64,000 nt of DNA from Dactylonectria macrodidyma (taxonomy: Eukaryota > Ascomycota > Sordariomycetes > Hypocreales > Nectriaceae), in contig JAGMUV010000006.1 in NCBI GenBank assembly GCA_020744425.1, positions 3,534,001 to 3,598,000 on the forward strand. The letters run 5' to 3'. This document shows positions 1 to 10,470 of the stretch, in pieces; positions within the stretch are counted from its first letter, which is position 1, and each line of letters starts with the position of its first letter. The position numbers were made by a program, and so were the translations under genes. The notes below the pieces were generated by a model. That model saw nothing but the letters and a program-made list of their open reading frames with translations, was not told the origin of the DNA and made no database searches.

Positions 1-248
1 CCCATGGCCAGAATGCGTGCCACGGCGCGCGTGGTGTAGCCTTGTCCGTCGTCGTAGACAACTATCGGCGCAGACAGCCGCGGAACCAAGGCTGGCAGCA
101 TGTGCTCGACCTCTGACACCGGCACTGTGAGAGCGAAAAACGGATGGGCTTCCGCATAAGGCCCTTCTTCTCGTACATCAAGCAAGGCGATTTCATGGCG
201 GCTTGCCCAGTGGCGGCGCAACTCGTGGGCGGTTATTGTCTTAGCCAT
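1..248 (-). CDS. Rhodanese-domain protein, 5' end only (runs off the window)
   Basis: The first 82 codons of a gene on the minus strand; the rest lies beyond base 1. Reading from the ATG at 246-248 gives a rhodanese-type start: a helix rich in H/R, the motif ALLDVRE (typical first strand and acidic turn of a rhodanese fold), then VVYDDGQGYTTRAVARIL, which matches the strand and helix of the fold. No intron is seen in this part. The active-site cysteine loop is either lacking in this N-terminal domain or lies beyond the edge, so sulfurtransferase activity cannot be judged. The family moves sulfane sulfur between thiosulfate or persulfides and acceptors. The nearby TauD-type dioxygenase makes a sulfur-metabolism role attractive, but that is inference. 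Confidence 0.75.
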   Translation of the reverse strand, partial: MAKTITAHELRRHWASRHEIALLDVREEGPYAEAHPFFALTVPVSEVEHMLPALVPRLSAPIVVYDDGQGYTTRAVARILAM

Positions 249-1112
249 TTGTCTTTGTTGTTTTAGAGTTGATGGCGGGTTTGCTGGGCGGGGTCAAAAT
301 TTGAGCGGTATGGTGGCATCAAGTTGATGTTCTGGCCTCGGAAAGATGAACTGCCTGATTCTGGTAGTAATGCTATTTGGTGGGGCATCATCTGGGATCA
401 GATCTGTGTAAGAAAGCTCCACCATCATGGGCTGCCATTTCAACGTCGATTACTCCGACGCGGACCATTTTTTCCATATGCTGATCAGTAATTATTGATA
501 AATGGTCCGATATCTGTTGGTCCATGGATACGCGCGGGTCTCTCGTGCCCCGCGTGGCTGGCCTACTAGTGCGTCACCTTCACACAAACGCTTGCCTCTG
601 AATAGTCAGAACTTGGCACGTCAAAGTGAATGAATGCATGAACCTGAATGGTGCAGGGCTGGACCCTTACCATACTCTGGAGTACCATCTAGCAATGACC
701 CACGTCACTTCGTTCTGTGTCTCACTTGAGAAAACAGCAATACTCAAAAAAAACCATCTGATAAAGAGATCCTTACCTACTCTGAGTGCTTTATATCAAT
801 GCCCTGATCGGCTCGGACGTAACTGTTAAGAAAGACTAGTGAAGCTATCGTTTGGGATCTTCAAAAGATAAAACATCCGAGCCGATGAGGGCATAAATCA
901 GCTTTCGTCACATTTCCACTCCAATCGCGGACTGTATTCCATATGGCGTCATCACCCCGCTCACATTCGCCATCTGCCGCTTGCATCAGCGCCTCGCAGA
1001 ATGCAGAGCCGTCAGGAGCGTCTATTCAGACATCACCTAGAGTTGGCATTATCAAACCGCGCCAGACTGAACCCGCCGTCATAGTCACATAGCGGAGCCA
1101 CCAAGTCAGACA
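249..1112. other. Divergent intergenic region between rhodanese gene and AflR-type regulator
   Basis: About 860 bases with no convincing gene. It should hold both promoters. It contains one exact match to the CYS3/MetR consensus, listed separately. The short 67-codon reading frame at 626-829 has no recognisable family and looks like chance. Confidence 0.5.
943..952. promoter_or_regulatory. Candidate CYS3/MetR sulfur-regulator site
   Basis: The ten bases ATGGCGTCAT match the palindromic consensus ATGRYRYCAT known for the bZIP sulfur regulators CYS3 (Neurospora) and MetR (Aspergillus). The site lies 161 bases upstream of the AflR-type regulator start and about 700 from the rhodanese start. About one such match is expected by chance in 65 kb. 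Confidence 0.35.
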
Positions 1113-2408
1113 ATGAGCACCGTAAGGCAAAAACGGAAATCGTGCGAAGCGTGTCGTGAGCTTCTCCCCCACCCTTTCATCCTTTCATTGGTCCCATCCC
1201 TGCGACCCCTCCAATATACTGACCATGGAATGTTTTCGCGCTTATCAGGCGCACGAAAGCTCAGGTGCTCGGGCAGGCATACGGGATGTTCGCGATGCGT
1301 GCACCTCGGGCTCGTTTGCAAGTTTCAGGAAAAGGGCATGCCAGGGAGACCTCGTAAATGGACACCGATCGAGCCTCGAGAGCAGCATCACCAGCAGCAG
1401 GACCACCAGCGGGATGTACAAGACGTTGCACAGGGCGTCCAGATGATTGAACAGAGTAACTCGTACCAGCAAGATCCAGCCCTTCAACAGTCCTGTCGTG
1501 CGCCGTGGACAGGCTTTGCGGAGGAAGAGTCGTCGGTGGCCACCTGCAGCTCCACCGACTTGTTGACAGTTGTGCCACAAGAATGGGCTTCACGCGAGAC
1601 CGATGACATGGCTTTCAGCTACGACGAACTGGGCGCGTTGCCTTTTCTCGACTTCAACACGAGCACGCAGTTTGAGTTACTGCCTCTTGACTCGTTCCGA
1701 GCCTGTCTGTCCAGCGGCGTGCATAGCAGGGATCCCACCGAGCTGTCATGCAACGCGTCGGTGACGTTAGCTGCGCCGCACCAGTCCTGCGACTGTGCCA
1801 AACAAGTCTTCGAGATAATACGGTCGTTGAAAAGAGGCCTGCTTTCTCACAGCACCGTGGGCACACTCCGCCGGGGCACCGACCTTGTTGAGAAGCTCCT
1901 GACGTGCTCCATCTGCTACGATATATCCAAACCTCCGCGCCTCACTCTCCAGAACGTCCTGCTCCTCGGCCGTGTCTTCCTCGAGGTGACGACTGGCTAT
2001 CAAAAGTACCTCAAATGGCTCAAGGACTACTGCAGCAGCCTCGCTGACAAGGACGGGGGGGACACGGTGTATCTCATCCCCAGCGTCGACGCCAGCTCGG
2101 CGCTCGGCTTCACCATCAGCAGTGACAAGTTCCACGACCTCATCGCGCACGGCTTGCAAAGCGATGCCGAGCGGCTCGCGGACCTGGGCAGGCAATTTGC
2201 GCTGAGGCAGCACAATCGTCACCTCATCGGCCACGAGGCGTGTCCCGATGCAGAAGGGCGTTGTTGGAAGGAAAAGGACGATGTCAATCTCGATCTGCTA
2301 GACATTTGTCCCCGGAACGCGGTAGCTAGAGCATTGACTCCTTGTTACCGGATCGTTGATGAGGTTAGGTCCAAGATTGCGCAATTCGAGGATGCTGTAA
2401 GGTCATGA
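1113..2408 (+). CDS. AflR-type Zn2Cys6 transcription factor
   Basis: Nuclear DNA-binding regulator of about 400 residues. One intron, 1156-1248 (GTGAGC donor, TATCAG acceptor), must be removed to build the zinc cluster; after splicing the cysteines fall at residues 11, 14, 21, 28, 31 and 38 (C-x2-C-x6-C-x6-C-x2-C-x6-C). A basic PGRPRKW linker follows. The second half has the CDCAKQVFEIIRSL region typical of the AflR family (aflatoxin regulatory protein domain), usually found in cluster-specific activators. The intron is 93 nt and has no in-frame stop, so the unspliced message is also open. No PKS or other backbone gene lies near, so the target is unknown; the neighbours are a TPR protein and a putative sulfonate module. 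The family call is firm, the target genes are not. Confidence 0.88.
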   Translation: MSTVRQKRKSCEACRELLPHPFILSLVPSLRPLQYTDHGMFSRLSGARKLRCSGRHTGCSRCVHLGLVCKFQEKGMPGRPRKWTPIEPREQHHQQQDHQRDVQDVAQGVQMIEQSNSYQQDPALQQSCRAPWTGFAEEESSVATCSSTDLLTVVPQEWASRETDDMAFSYDELGALPFLDFNTSTQFELLPLDSFRACLSSGVHSRDPTELSCNASVTLAAPHQSCDCAKQVFEIIRSLKRGLLSHSTVGTLRRGTDLVEKLLTCSICYDISKPPRLTLQNVLLLGRVFLEVTTGYQKYLKWLKDYCSSLADKDGGDTVYLIPSVDASSALGFTISSDKFHDLIAHGLQSDAERLADLGRQFALRQHNRHLIGHEACPDAEGRCWKEKDDVNLDLLDICPRNAVARALTPCYRIVDEVRSKIAQFEDAVRS

Positions 2409-2738
2409 CCGTCTGTCTTTTGTGACTTTCGTTTGTATGAGGGGACAAGACTTTGAGTCTGGCCTGGGAACTCACGGGGTGAGGCCTTGCGTCGAGGCAA
2501 ATTAGCCCCAAGGATAAGAAGCATATCAAATTAAGGCGGTTGTTATTCAGCTAGCTGATCTAACGGTTGCTATCACATTGTTTGCTTACATAGTTTCCCC
2601 CCACCATCCTGGCCTCTAAGAAGCACACGTCTGCAGTTGGACTATGATTTCTTTTTGCTACGTCTTGCCTCTGGTTCTCTCTGTATAGAGTCCCCATTCG
2701 CTCATATGAAATGCCTGACAGGCCGTTGATGCCTTCTG
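2409..2738. other. Short convergent intergenic region
   Basis: About 330 bases between two convergent genes. It should contain their 3' ends. Nothing else is seen. Confidence 0.4.
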
Positions 2739-4469
2739 TTATGCATGGCAGGCTTTGCCATTCGCCTCGTTATCCGACGACAAGACCCCGAATCTGCAAA
2801 AGCACGACGAAGTAATCTTGATATCTGCTTCCGCAACAGCAAGTGTCAGCTGCTGTTGAATGATATTTGCCTCTGAATCGCGCTGGAGCCGGACTAGACA
2901 CTCGTGGTACCCGTGCAAAGCCCATATGTTGTTCGGATGCTGGTGTGCCCGCTTCGGCGTGGGGTGCAGCCCGAGGTCCTCTGCGTAAGCGATGGCAGCT
3001 TGGTGGACGTGCCCTTGCTCCAGAGATAGCGCTGCGTATGGATGCCGAACCGGCAGCATCCATCCCCACGGCTCTGCAAAGGGGAGCTCATCTTCGAGGG
3101 ATATCGCATCCCGAAGTCTCTTGAATGCCGTCTCGTAGTTGCCGCGCCTGTACTCGATTTCGCCGTCCAGCATTGCCGACGCCACCTTCAAAATGTCTGT
3201 GATTTTATTGGGAAAGTCGAGGCGGCTTGGCGGAACCAGCTGAGATGCTCGTACGAACAGCTCACGCTCTTTGTCAGCTTCCTCGACCTCGCCCGTTGCA
3301 GCATGCGCAATGGCCTTGCCGTAGTGTCTCATGACGTTGGTCACGCAGTAGAGCTGCTTGTCTTCTAGCGGCCTGAGCGTCTTGAGCTCATCCCACATGC
3401 CAAAACGAATGTACACATGGATGCGTACGGCCTTAAAGAACTCCATCCAATCCGCGAGAGCTGGCGTCTCGATGCGAAGAAGACGCTCCGTGATGGTGGC
3501 TTCCATGCGTTCTGCGGCGCTGAGTGCTACCTTGGATTTCCCCGCCAGCATAGCCGCATAGATGAGGGAGTGGTAGTCGTGGAGCCGGTAGTAGCTGTAA
3601 AAGGTCGAGGCGCCGTTTTTCTGGAAGTACTTGTCGTCTGCAACGGTTGCCTTGAGGTTGTATTCGACTGCTCGACGATAGTCGCCCACGAGCACGTCGA
3701 TGTGCGCAGGCATGTGGTATGTGTGCCCGGTATCTGGTACCTGGTCGCGGATCATGTCCGCTGCTGGGAGAGCCGCTTCGGGCGTGGCAGACATTTCCAT
3801 GAGATGGATATACATGTGTGCGACACCTGGGTGCTTCTCGACTCCTGGCATCTGCAGCGCTCGCTCTAGAAGATCCTTGACTTCAAGGACAGGGCTGGTG
3901 GGAATGGGCTGGCCGTTGGCGGTGTCGAAGAGCTTTCGGGGCGCAACATTCATCAACGCGTCGGCAAAGAGCGTGATGATGTTGAAGTCTACCTCGCCGA
4001 ACCGCCGATATACATCCCTCATTGCGTCAGCATAGGCTCTGTCGCAGGCTGCCAAGTCGCGGTCAGCATTGTTGTCAGGGAAGCGGGACTCCAGGGCTTC
4101 TATCAAGCCTCTCTCCCACGGCGTTGCATTCCCTGCTCTCTGCAGAGCTTGCTGAGAGTAGGCATAGCACAGGTCGATGGCTCTTCGTCGGTCTCTCTCA
4201 TCAAACAACCTCCAGGTTCTGTTGTAATTTGGGCCCGAGCAGAAAGAGAGTCCCCAGTACGCTAGTGCCAAGTCCTCGTCGTGAGCGATTGCCTGTTGAT
4301 AGCATGTAATGGCTTCATCGTGGTTGAAGCAGTATGTCCATAGCATGGCACGGTTGAACCATGCTTGAGCCTCTAAAGAGTCGGTGCTGACGTTGATAGT
4401 GAAATTTCCCAAGTCATAATATGGTTCGCTCGAGCTTCGGGGAGCCGGATCAGGCGTGTACGAACCCAT
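2739..4469 (-). CDS. Tetratricopeptide-repeat protein
   Basis: Intronless gene of 576 codons from the ATG at 4467-4469 (MGSYTPDPAP). An in-frame ATG 22 codons upstream is possible but its extension is not family-like. The protein is built from helical TPR units: AWFNRAMLWTYCFNHDEAI and CYQQAIAHDEDLALAYWGL near the N-terminus, further pairs in the middle, and GHVHQAAIAYAEDLGL near the C-terminus. A conserved HMPAHI segment around residue 250 resembles the HMPSHI motif of the large bacterial and fungal TPR family of this length. There is no signal peptide or membrane segment. TPR proteins act as scaffolds, so no reaction is predicted. Family firm, role unknown. Confidence 0.85.
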   Translation of the reverse strand: MGSYTPDPAPRSSSEPYYDLGNFTINVSTDSLEAQAWFNRAMLWTYCFNHDEAITCYQQAIAHDEDLALAYWGLSFCSGPNYNRTWRLFDERDRRRAIDLCYAYSQQALQRAGNATPWERGLIEALESRFPDNNADRDLAACDRAYADAMRDVYRRFGEVDFNIITLFADALMNVAPRKLFDTANGQPIPTSPVLEVKDLLERALQMPGVEKHPGVAHMYIHLMEMSATPEAALPAADMIRDQVPDTGHTYHMPAHIDVLVGDYRRAVEYNLKATVADDKYFQKNGASTFYSYYRLHDYHSLIYAAMLAGKSKVALSAAERMEATITERLLRIETPALADWMEFFKAVRIHVYIRFGMWDELKTLRPLEDKQLYCVTNVMRHYGKAIAHAATGEVEEADKERELFVRASQLVPPSRLDFPNKITDILKVASAMLDGEIEYRRGNYETAFKRLRDAISLEDELPFAEPWGWMLPVRHPYAALSLEQGHVHQAAIAYAEDLGLHPTPKRAHQHPNNIWALHGYHECLVRLQRDSEANIIQQQLTLAVAEADIKITSSCFCRFGVLSSDNEANGKACHA

Positions 4470-5436
4470 TGTCTTAGAGGTCGCGATTGTTGCTCGGTGA
4501 AGTTGGCTGTGCTGTTCAGAGACCAACCACGTCAACTACGGGAAAATTCGTTTATGGACAAGATAAAGCATCCGTTGTCTAGGGAGAGCATTTCTTTCAG
4601 GTCACCAACACTCAGCAGGACGAATGCGGCCACTATCCCAGACGAATCTCGAAATACAAGCCGTGCAAGGGCCTTCGGAGGATATCGTTGATTCTGCACT
4701 GGGCAACGGAGGGTTTTCTTAGTTAGGTACTCAAATGGTCTCCACAGCGGACGTTTTTCTTAAGCACGCCATCAAGTCAGGTCGCACTACTCCATTAGTA
4801 CTGCTACCTAAGAAATATTAGTGTACGATACGTACCCTACAGTAGCTTCGCAGAGGACCGATTTACGGATATCCTGCCACGCCCACCACGGTGCTAGGAG
4901 GCTCGCCCACGCCTTGTTCAACGAATATTAAGATACAAATAGCCGAAGCACGTTTTGGGGTGATGATTTCGGGGTGTCCAACGCCCCGCAACAAGAATTC
5001 CACAATCTAAACGCAAGCCCGGATATTCTGCTACCCTTCCATGATTGTGATGATGTTTGCATCTGCAAATGCTACATAGGGATACGCAGTCGATGACTCT
5101 CTGCATTGTTGTTGACGGAGGCACGAAAGAGAAATATGAGATGGCTCATACGTTGTTCTATGCACATGAGAAAACATGCCGCTCACCTGGCGACTAAGAA
5201 TCATACACCGAACTCAAACAGAGGAGAAAAATGAGTCATATGAGAGACACTGAATGTAGAATAATACGTCCTTGTCTTGGCGTAACAAAATCTACAATGA
5301 GCTCGGCACTTGTCGTTTGCGTTTTCTGTAGAATGCCAAGTCATTGTCTTAAATACGATTCTCAGAACGACTCTGGTGCATTCATCGCCTGGCTGCGAGC
5401 TTATGCATTTCGTTGCCCTAGAGAAACCAATGTTGA
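4470..5436. other. Intergenic region without recognisable gene
   Basis: About 970 bases. The first part is the promoter of the TPR gene. Short frames between 4918 and 5443 show no family features and are taken as chance. Confidence 0.4.
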
Positions 5437-7592
5437 TCAATGAGCACGAGACTTGGGCTCCAAGTCATGGTCCACGACATCTTCAAGGACGGCCTCGTTC
5501 TTTTTCTTCGCCTCCAGCCTGGCCAGCTTATGTCTCCGCGTGTCACTCTCCGTCTGGCGAGTCACCCACCATGTCACGCCGTTCGTGAGCCCGCACAAAG
5601 CGACAAGGGCCATGGAAAGGCCAAACGGTAGCCGGTACCGCGGCTCGTACTTGTCTTGGAACATCTGTGGCCCGAGAGCATCGCCAACCTGGCCGTAGCT
5701 GTTGACGAAGCCAATCGCAAACGCGGAGCCCGTGGCTCCGTTCGTAGTCTGAGCGCGCCACGGCCACATGAGGCTATGAGGAAGGTGTTAGTAACGGAAT
5801 CTACAATCAGCCAGTATCAAGGGGGGAGAGTCTGGACTTACGGAAACCAGGCGGTGCCACAGGCAATTCCAATCATCATTCCGAGATAGACGCCAATGTC
5901 ATTGGGATATACCACGAGAATCGAGTACATGGTAATGATAACGACGGTGCATCCAATGGGATAGAGGGGAAGTGGGATCTTGGCTGTGTTGGATGAGTAA
6001 CCCAAAATGAGGATTAGGATAATAGCCAAAGCAGACGTGGGAATGTTCAAGACCTGGGCAGTAGCAATATCACTGAATTAAAAAAAGAAATTGTTAAACA
6101 AAAGCCTTTCTCTTGCAGTGTGCGGAATAGCGTACCTAAATCCCATGTTAGAGATGATGGTGGGGCGATAAAAGTCGATTCCATTTTTTCCACACGTCAT
6201 TAAAGCCCAGCTAAGAGTGAAAAGCCAAAGTCTCTTGTCACGGAGATTCTGCACGATTTCTCTGCCAACAAAGTTCTTCTCCGAGTTACGGGGGGAGTTT
6301 TGCGGCAGGCGGGCCTGGAGGAATGCCCTCTCGACGGGGGATAGCCACTTTGTATTCCCCGGAACTGAGGAACGGTTAGACACACTGTTTCTGATGAAAA
6401 GAGGGTCAGAAGTTGAGATGGGAAATTTTACGCGTACAGTCAGGTAGGGTGAAGAAGACAAGGCCGGACAAAGCCACGGTGAGAGCTCCCTCGACGGCGA
6501 ATAGCCTATGAGATGCTGTTAGTCGCACAACAACACGAATCGGAGAGGCATATGAAGCGAATGTACCATTGCCAACCAGACAATCCTCCAGTTCCCGAAA
6601 CGGCATGGAAGCCGTAGGCCAAAAGACCGCCAATAATGCCTGCCACGTTACCCAAGCTGACTAGGAATGCGTCAGCTTATGACATAGCACAGGATGATGT
6701 GCAGTCTAGTCCACTTACAAATCCAGATCAGGCGAACAGCGATTTCGTCGGGCCGGTACCAGTACGACAGCTGAAGAATAATACCGGGAAACATTCCTGC
6801 TTCAGTCTGCACTTTCTTATTAGCGACTCTTAAACGGGAGCCCTAGATAAGAGCATTGAAAGCTCTGAAGACTTACCAAACCAAGAAGAAAGCGGCAAGT
6901 GTAGAGGCCGCCCAAGCTACTGACTGCCGCCGTACAGGCGGTGACGATGCCCCTTTCCGAATAGGTCAGCATTCCCGTTGCGTCTGTGAAGGAAGATTGT
7001 TTAAGGGTATCTCACCATGATAGCATGATTCTGGATTGCCAGCGCGACGGCTTGAACTTTTTCAAGAGCAGGTTGGAAGGAACTTCAGCCACAATGTAAG
7101 GTACCTACAGCGCTCTCATTAACTGCGAACGCAGAGTAGACGTAGGTGACGGCTGCAACTCACAGTGTACAAGACTGTGACCAAGCCGTACTGATCAGAC
7201 GTAACACCAAGCTGGGTTAGGATGTTGCGATCCGTGCCCTTGTTCATGATGCGCGCGTTGGAAACCTAGCCGATATGAGAGAAGTTCCCCAAACTTGCAG
7301 CTAATAGAATGCTCACATTGTTTTCATCCAGCTTCTTGATGAGGTACAGCATACAGAGCAAAGGTATCAGGCGCCAATCGACCTTTCGGAGAAGCTTGCG
7401 CTCTTCCTCGGCGGTCAGCGCGGTCAACGCGGCCTCTCGACTCAACTCGCCGTCGGATATCGTTGTGCCGTCATCAGCAACGAAGGCCCTCCCGGAACGC
7501 TTCGCCGTCTTCAAGGCGAAGCCGAGGTGGGAGTGCTGGTCTTGGCCTGAGGATGCCGTGACGAATGTGTCTTCGCCTTTGTTTGAAGCCAT
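5437..7592 (-). CDS. MFS anion permease, DAL5/allantoate-permease type
   Basis: Membrane transporter of the anion:cation symporter branch of the major facilitator superfamily (about 500 residues, 12 predicted membrane segments). It starts MASNKGED at 7592 and is read through about ten exons. Visible blocks in order: KVDWRLIPLLCMLYLI, SNARIMNKGTD after the first intron (7266-7316), VPYIVAEVPSNLLLKKF, YTCRFLLGL then EAGMFPGI (the DAL5 family RFxLGxxEAGxFPG signature, split by an intron), YWYRPDE, QWLFAVEGALTV, a cytosolic loop with LSPVERAFL, and the C-terminal GYSSNTAKIPLPLYP and AFAIGFVNSYGQVGDALGP segments. Related fungal proteins move allantoate, nicotinate, biotin, cysteine or sulfonates. 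It is divergent from the TauD-type dioxygenase, so uptake of a sulfonate or similar acid is a reasonable guess. Confidence 0.9.
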
Positions 7593-8440
7593 CGTCAGGA
7601 TGCCAGAAACAGAGCGTGATACATGTAAAACGAAGATAGGTGAACAGTGTGGTGCTCGAAGAAAAAACCAACACCATAGAGAGCGAATTATATACCTAGA
7701 ACCTTGTATAGGACTGTTTGTGCTCTGGCTGGTAGTTTGACATCGCGGGCGCAAACGAAGGAATGGTCCCTCGACACATTGTGTCATTGATCAACGAAAG
7801 CACGTTTCGACCTAAGTTATCTTCTACTCAGAGAGCTTGTCGTCTCGCCCAGGACTGTTTGGAGTACAGACGACGCGAACTGGTAGGTACAAGGCTCGAC
7901 GCGTCCGCAATGCAACATGCGATTGGGGTGAGGTAACTTGCAGGCGTGCCTGTACAGCCCTTCCTAGACATTGAGCTTGGGGCTAAATCAAGCATAGCTT
8001 GAGGTCACTCCATAGTGTCGCGCTCGTTATGGAGATAATGGATCCGCCGCGATGATGCCATGGCGACATAAAAGCACGTATTCCTCCAGTAAGCGCGGCA
8101 CTTGTAGAAAGACGGTCATCATCCCAGCACGGTTCGACTCTTGCCCGTCGAGACACTACATGGCTAGAAAAAAAAAACTAGCCGAATACTGTCCGCAGCA
8201 CCAGGCATAGGTGCAGAAGAAACCCTCCGTTAGGTCGGTTTAAGAATATGCCAAGTCAAGCGGCCGGTGCGACCGAGACAGCTAGGCTTTTAATGTAGCC
8301 CCATGTCCCCACCCTTCTATTCCAACTTTGAAAGCATCACGGACAGCAAACGCATCGTTGTACTTTCGGACGGCATCTACGTCAACGGCACAAAACATCA
8401 TCACCATTCTCCCGTTTGTGTTGAAAAGTCTACCGTCGCC
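7593..8440. other. Divergent promoter region of permease and TauD dioxygenase
   Basis: About 850 bases shared by two divergent genes, containing the candidate CYS3/MetR palindrome at 8052-8061. An in-frame ATG at 8303 could extend the dioxygenase by 46 residues, but that segment (including a short His run) does not look like the family. Confidence 0.5.
8052..8061. promoter_or_regulatory. Candidate CYS3/MetR sulfur-regulator site
   Basis: The ten bases ATGATGCCAT match the consensus ATGRYRYCAT exactly. The site lies between the divergent anion permease and TauD-type dioxygenase, 389 bases before the preferred dioxygenase start and 460 before the permease start. Fungal sulfonate-dioxygenase genes are commonly under sulfur derepression, so the position fits; binding is not shown by sequence alone. 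Confidence 0.5.
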
Positions 8441-9864
8441 ATGTCAACTACCACAGTCACCTGGGTCACTCCGGCCGCCCGGCCGCCCCCCGGCCAGCCA
8501 GAGATTAACTATGCCCCCAGCTACGACAACTGGCAGGCTCGCGCTGCCAGACGACTTGCCGAGGGCAATCTGCCTTCCAAGGTGCCCGAAGGATTCCCAG
8601 AGCAGCTGGCTGGAGACGTCGTTTGGGAAGGCGCGACTCTGGCCGAGACCTACGACTGGACATATGTTCTCAACGCCGAGCAGCTGGCCGAGATTGACCA
8701 AGCCGTAGCTCACTTCAAGTGTGGGTGGCCGCAACCAGAACGCCTCTTGCTCCCTTGCGGGTTGCTAACATCAGGTTAACAGCCCTCGGTCTTTCGTACG
8801 GCCACCTCACCGCCGAGACATTCCCACTCCCGAGCCTCCACTTAGAGCTTCGTCGCTTGTCCCATGAGCTGCACAGCGGCCACGGCTTCTTTTTTATCCG
8901 TGGCATCAAGGTTGATGAGCACACGAGAGAGGACAACATCATCATCTACGCTGGACTATCCGCCCACGTGGCCGCCCAGCGAGGCCGACAAGACCACAAG
9001 TACGACGGGAAACCCGCAGACGTGGTTCTGACGCACATCAAAGACCTCAGCCACTCTGATCCAAATCGCATCATCGGCAGCCCTGCCTATACGACGGACA
9101 AGCAAGTTTTCCACACCGACTCGGGCGACATCGTTGCACTCTTTGCCCTCGAGACGGCCAAAGAAGGAGGCGCCAGTAAGCTGACGAGCACATGGAGGGT
9201 CTACAACGAGATTGCGCGGACCAGGCCCGACTTGATTCATACTTTGTCTGAGCCGTGGGACATGGAAGTGTATGTCGCTCCAGATACGCGGTTCTTGTCG
9301 CGTCGACACGTGCTAACGATTGCTTCGTACTTAGTTTCGAGAAAGCCGACAAGCAATGGATGGAACGGCCGCTGCTGCACCTTTTGCCAGCCACCGACAC
9401 GGCTCCTCAAAGAATCTCTCTACAATACGGGCGACGATACTTTGTAGGATTCGGAGCGCTGCCGCGTAGTGCGGACATTCCTCCCATCACTGAAGCGCAA
9501 GCCGAGGCACTCGACACGTTGCACTTTATCGGGGAAAGGTTCTGTGTGAACACGGAATTCCAGAAAGGCGATATCCAATACGTTAACAACCTCAGCCTAT
9601 TTCACGCCCGGGATGGCTTTGTTGACCAAGGTGACAAGCAGTAAGTGAAGCACTTCTTCAACTGATATGAGACGATTTAAGCTAAGACGACTCTCATGTA
9701 GGCGCCACCTGCTCCGCCTCTGGCTGCGCGACCCTGAAAACGCGTGGCACACTCCTGAAGTTCTTCAGCCGAGGTGGGAGCAAATTTATAAAGGAGTTCA
9801 GGCAGAGAATGAAGTCTTTCCCCTTGAACCGTTTATTCGCAGTGCAGGAAATAAAGGTCGATAG
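8441..9864 (+). CDS. TauD/TfdA-family Fe(II)/2-oxoglutarate dioxygenase
   Basis: Cytosolic oxygenase of about 411 residues that would hydroxylate a substrate such as taurine or another sulfonate at the carbon next to sulfur, releasing sulfite. Four exons: 8441-8720, 8783-9269, 9335-9640 and 9702-9864; intron 2 has a GTATGT donor and a TGCTAAC branch site. The iron facial triad is visible: HTD in KQVFHTDSGD and the distal His in NNLSLFHARDGF, followed by the 2-oxoglutarate-binding Arg in RHLLRLWLRDPENAW. The start at MSTTTVTW (8441, good Kozak context) is preferred to the ATG at 8303. Divergent from the anion permease; together they form a plausible uptake-and-desulfonation pair. The exact substrate cannot be read from sequence. 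Confidence 0.9.
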
Positions 9865-10470
9865 AGAGTGAATATATATTTAATACGCGCTTGTTTGAAC
9901 CCATGTATAACCTTCTTCCATTTCTTGCTCGGTATATTAGCTAGTTCTAACCGCTAATCCGCCCGCCATGCTGTGCAGCTAATATATGAAATTGCTGTTT
10001 TTGCCGCACCTTATTAACTCGCGCCTCTGTATATAAACCTATATGTAGCTCCACTGCATAAAATGACTATATTACATAGGATGACTGCCTTATGGTTAAT
10101 TAGATTAGAGGGAGGAAAGAGAAGGGGGCAAAATGCTAGATTCACTTTTCTTCTGCTAATTAGACTCGCTCTCCTTCCCTTTTCTTCCCATTCCTTCTTT
10201 CTTTCTCTTCCTTTCTTCTTTTAAAAAAAATCTAATCCCCCTCCCTTTTTAATCTTTCTGCCTTTTTATTTTAAAAAGAAAGAGAGGAAGTTTTATATCT
10301 TCTTGATAATATTAAAAAAAGAAAGGAAATTAAATAATCAAATAAAAAGAAGAACTAAAAATTTGCTCCAAGATTATTATCTATATTTCAGTGCTAGCTA
10401 GACTACGCCTATAGAAGTGTTATTCCTATTTACAGAAAGCACACATTTGCTCGATAGGACATACTAGCCA
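9865..10470. other. AT-rich, polypyrimidine-rich intergenic region
   Basis: About 600 bases between convergent genes. It has long runs of T/C and A-rich tracts (10130-10330) and an imperfect inverted repeat around TAATTAGA at about 10098-10190. No coding signal; it looks like decayed repeat or low-complexity DNA. Confidence 0.4.

Noticed and set aside
3042..4035. Frames of 108 to 150 codons on the plus strand opposite the TPR gene
   Set aside because: The minus-strand TPR gene is continuous and family-like; the opposite frames have no motifs.
8303..8440. Upstream in-frame ATG for the TauD dioxygenase
   Set aside because: The 46 extra residues are unlike the family; the ATG at 8441 has better context and gives a normal length.
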